A stretch of 5,846 nt of DNA from CAYXZO01 sp964469505 (GTDB lineage: Bacteria > Fidelibacterota > UBA8477 > JABMPR01): the NCBI GenBank assembly GCA_964469505.1, contig CAYXZO010000103.1, positions 1 through 5,846 of the forward strand, in the 5' to 3' direction. Below the pieces are notes generated by a model. It saw only the letters and a list, made by a program, of their open reading frames with translations, did no database searches and was not told the DNA's origin. Every line of letters starts with the position of its first letter. The stretch's first letter is position 1. Both the position numbers and the translations under genes were made by a program. Shown here piece after piece: positions 5,321 through 5,846 of this stretch.

Positions 5321-5846
5321 GTGCAGCCAAATCCCGGGGCGATGCCGTCCCGTTGTTGGAAATCAAGGATCTGGAAGTCGCGGTAGAAGGCAAGCAGATA
5401 CTCAAAGGGGTGAACCTAAAGGTGTACTCCGGCGAAGTGCACGCCATTATGGGGCGAAACGGATCCGGGAAAAGCACGCTGGCCAATGTGATCGCCGGTC
5501 GCGACGGCTATGAAATTTTAAAAGGCGATGTGCTTTACCAGGGGCAAAGCATTCTGGAGCAGTCCCCAGAAGCGCGGGCCCGAGCGGGCATTTTTCTCTC
5601 CTTCCAGTACCCTGTAGTTCTCCCGGGAGTAAACAACGCCTACTTCTTGCAGGCAGCTCTAAATGCCAAGCGCAAAGAGGCGGGGCTGGAAGAATTGGAC
5701 GCCATGGATTTCCTGGAGCTGGTGAAGGAGAAAATGAAACTATTGGAAATGGACGAGGCTTTCCTGCACCGCGCCGTCAATGACGGGTTTTCGGGAGGGG
5801 AAAAAAAGCGCAATGAGATCCTGCAATTACTGGTTTTAGAGCCGCG
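5317..5846 (+). CDS. sufC: SufC, ABC-type ATPase of the SUF system (3' end cut by window)
   Basis: The first 176 codons of SufC, the ATPase that binds SufB and SufD and drives the conformational change needed for cluster assembly. The frame stays open to the window edge; SufC is usually about 250 aa, so roughly 70 residues (Walker B, D-loop and switch histidine) lie outside. Visible motifs are Walker A GRNGSGKST (46-54), the Q-loop in SFQYPVVLPGV (Gln97), and the SufC-specific signature GFSGGEKKRNEILQ (157-170). The first Walker A glycine is followed by Arg47 where E. coli SufC has Pro. The start is the ATG overlapping the sufB stop, with a ribosome site; it adds about 12 residues (MSAAKSRGDAVP) ahead of the usual LLEIKDL start of the family. 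sufD and sufS probably follow, but are not seen. Confidence 0.95.
   Translation, partial: MSAAKSRGDAVPLLEIKDLEVAVEGKQILKGVNLKVYSGEVHAIMGRNGSGKSTLANVIAGRDGYEILKGDVLYQGQSILEQSPEARARAGIFLSFQYPVVLPGVNNAYFLQAALNAKRKEAGLEELDAMDFLELVKEKMKLLEMDEAFLHRAVNDGFSGGEKKRNEILQLLVLEP

Overview
This looks like a bacterial chromosome segment with two short operons that diverge from a shared intergenic region of about 440 bp. Base composition is mixed: the genes are moderately GC-rich, while the intergenic region, especially its left end, is AT-rich. The lineage cannot be fixed from sequence alone. The HisC subtype (with a KVKLPF segment), the AsnC-type regulator and a SUF operon led by an Rrf2 regulator would fit a Gram-negative or deep-branching lineage such as the FCB group (Calditrichota/KSB1-like). 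That is a weak inference and no marker gene here tests it.

Leftward operon (minus strand, read right to left): an Lrp/AsnC-family regulator, then a gamma-family PLP enzyme of sulfur amino-acid metabolism (methionine gamma-lyase-like) whose start overlaps the regulator's stop by 4 nt, then hisC after a 33-nt gap. The unit looks like amino-acid-responsive control of methionine or homocysteine breakdown plus an aminotransferase. Downstream of hisC, the first 104 bases are noncoding, GC-rich and dense in inverted repeats.

Rightward operon (plus strand): an Rrf2/IscR-like regulator with an IscR-spaced cysteine cluster, a possible 18-codon micro-ORF, sufB, and sufC cut off by the window edge. This is the start of a SUF iron-sulfur cluster assembly operon with its own Fe-S-sensing regulator. 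SufB is the scaffold and SufC its ATPase.

The shared intergenic region contains a good AT-rich palindrome near the AsnC gene, promoter-like hexamers almost touching both regulator start codons, and a set of nested inverted repeats in the middle. Neither regulator has a visible Shine-Dalgarno site, while three of the downstream genes do, so both first genes may be translated from leaderless mRNAs. No mobile element, CRISPR array, tRNA or rRNA was found. The genes themselves are ordinary families. The points worth a second look are the regulatory architecture and a few residue-level oddities.
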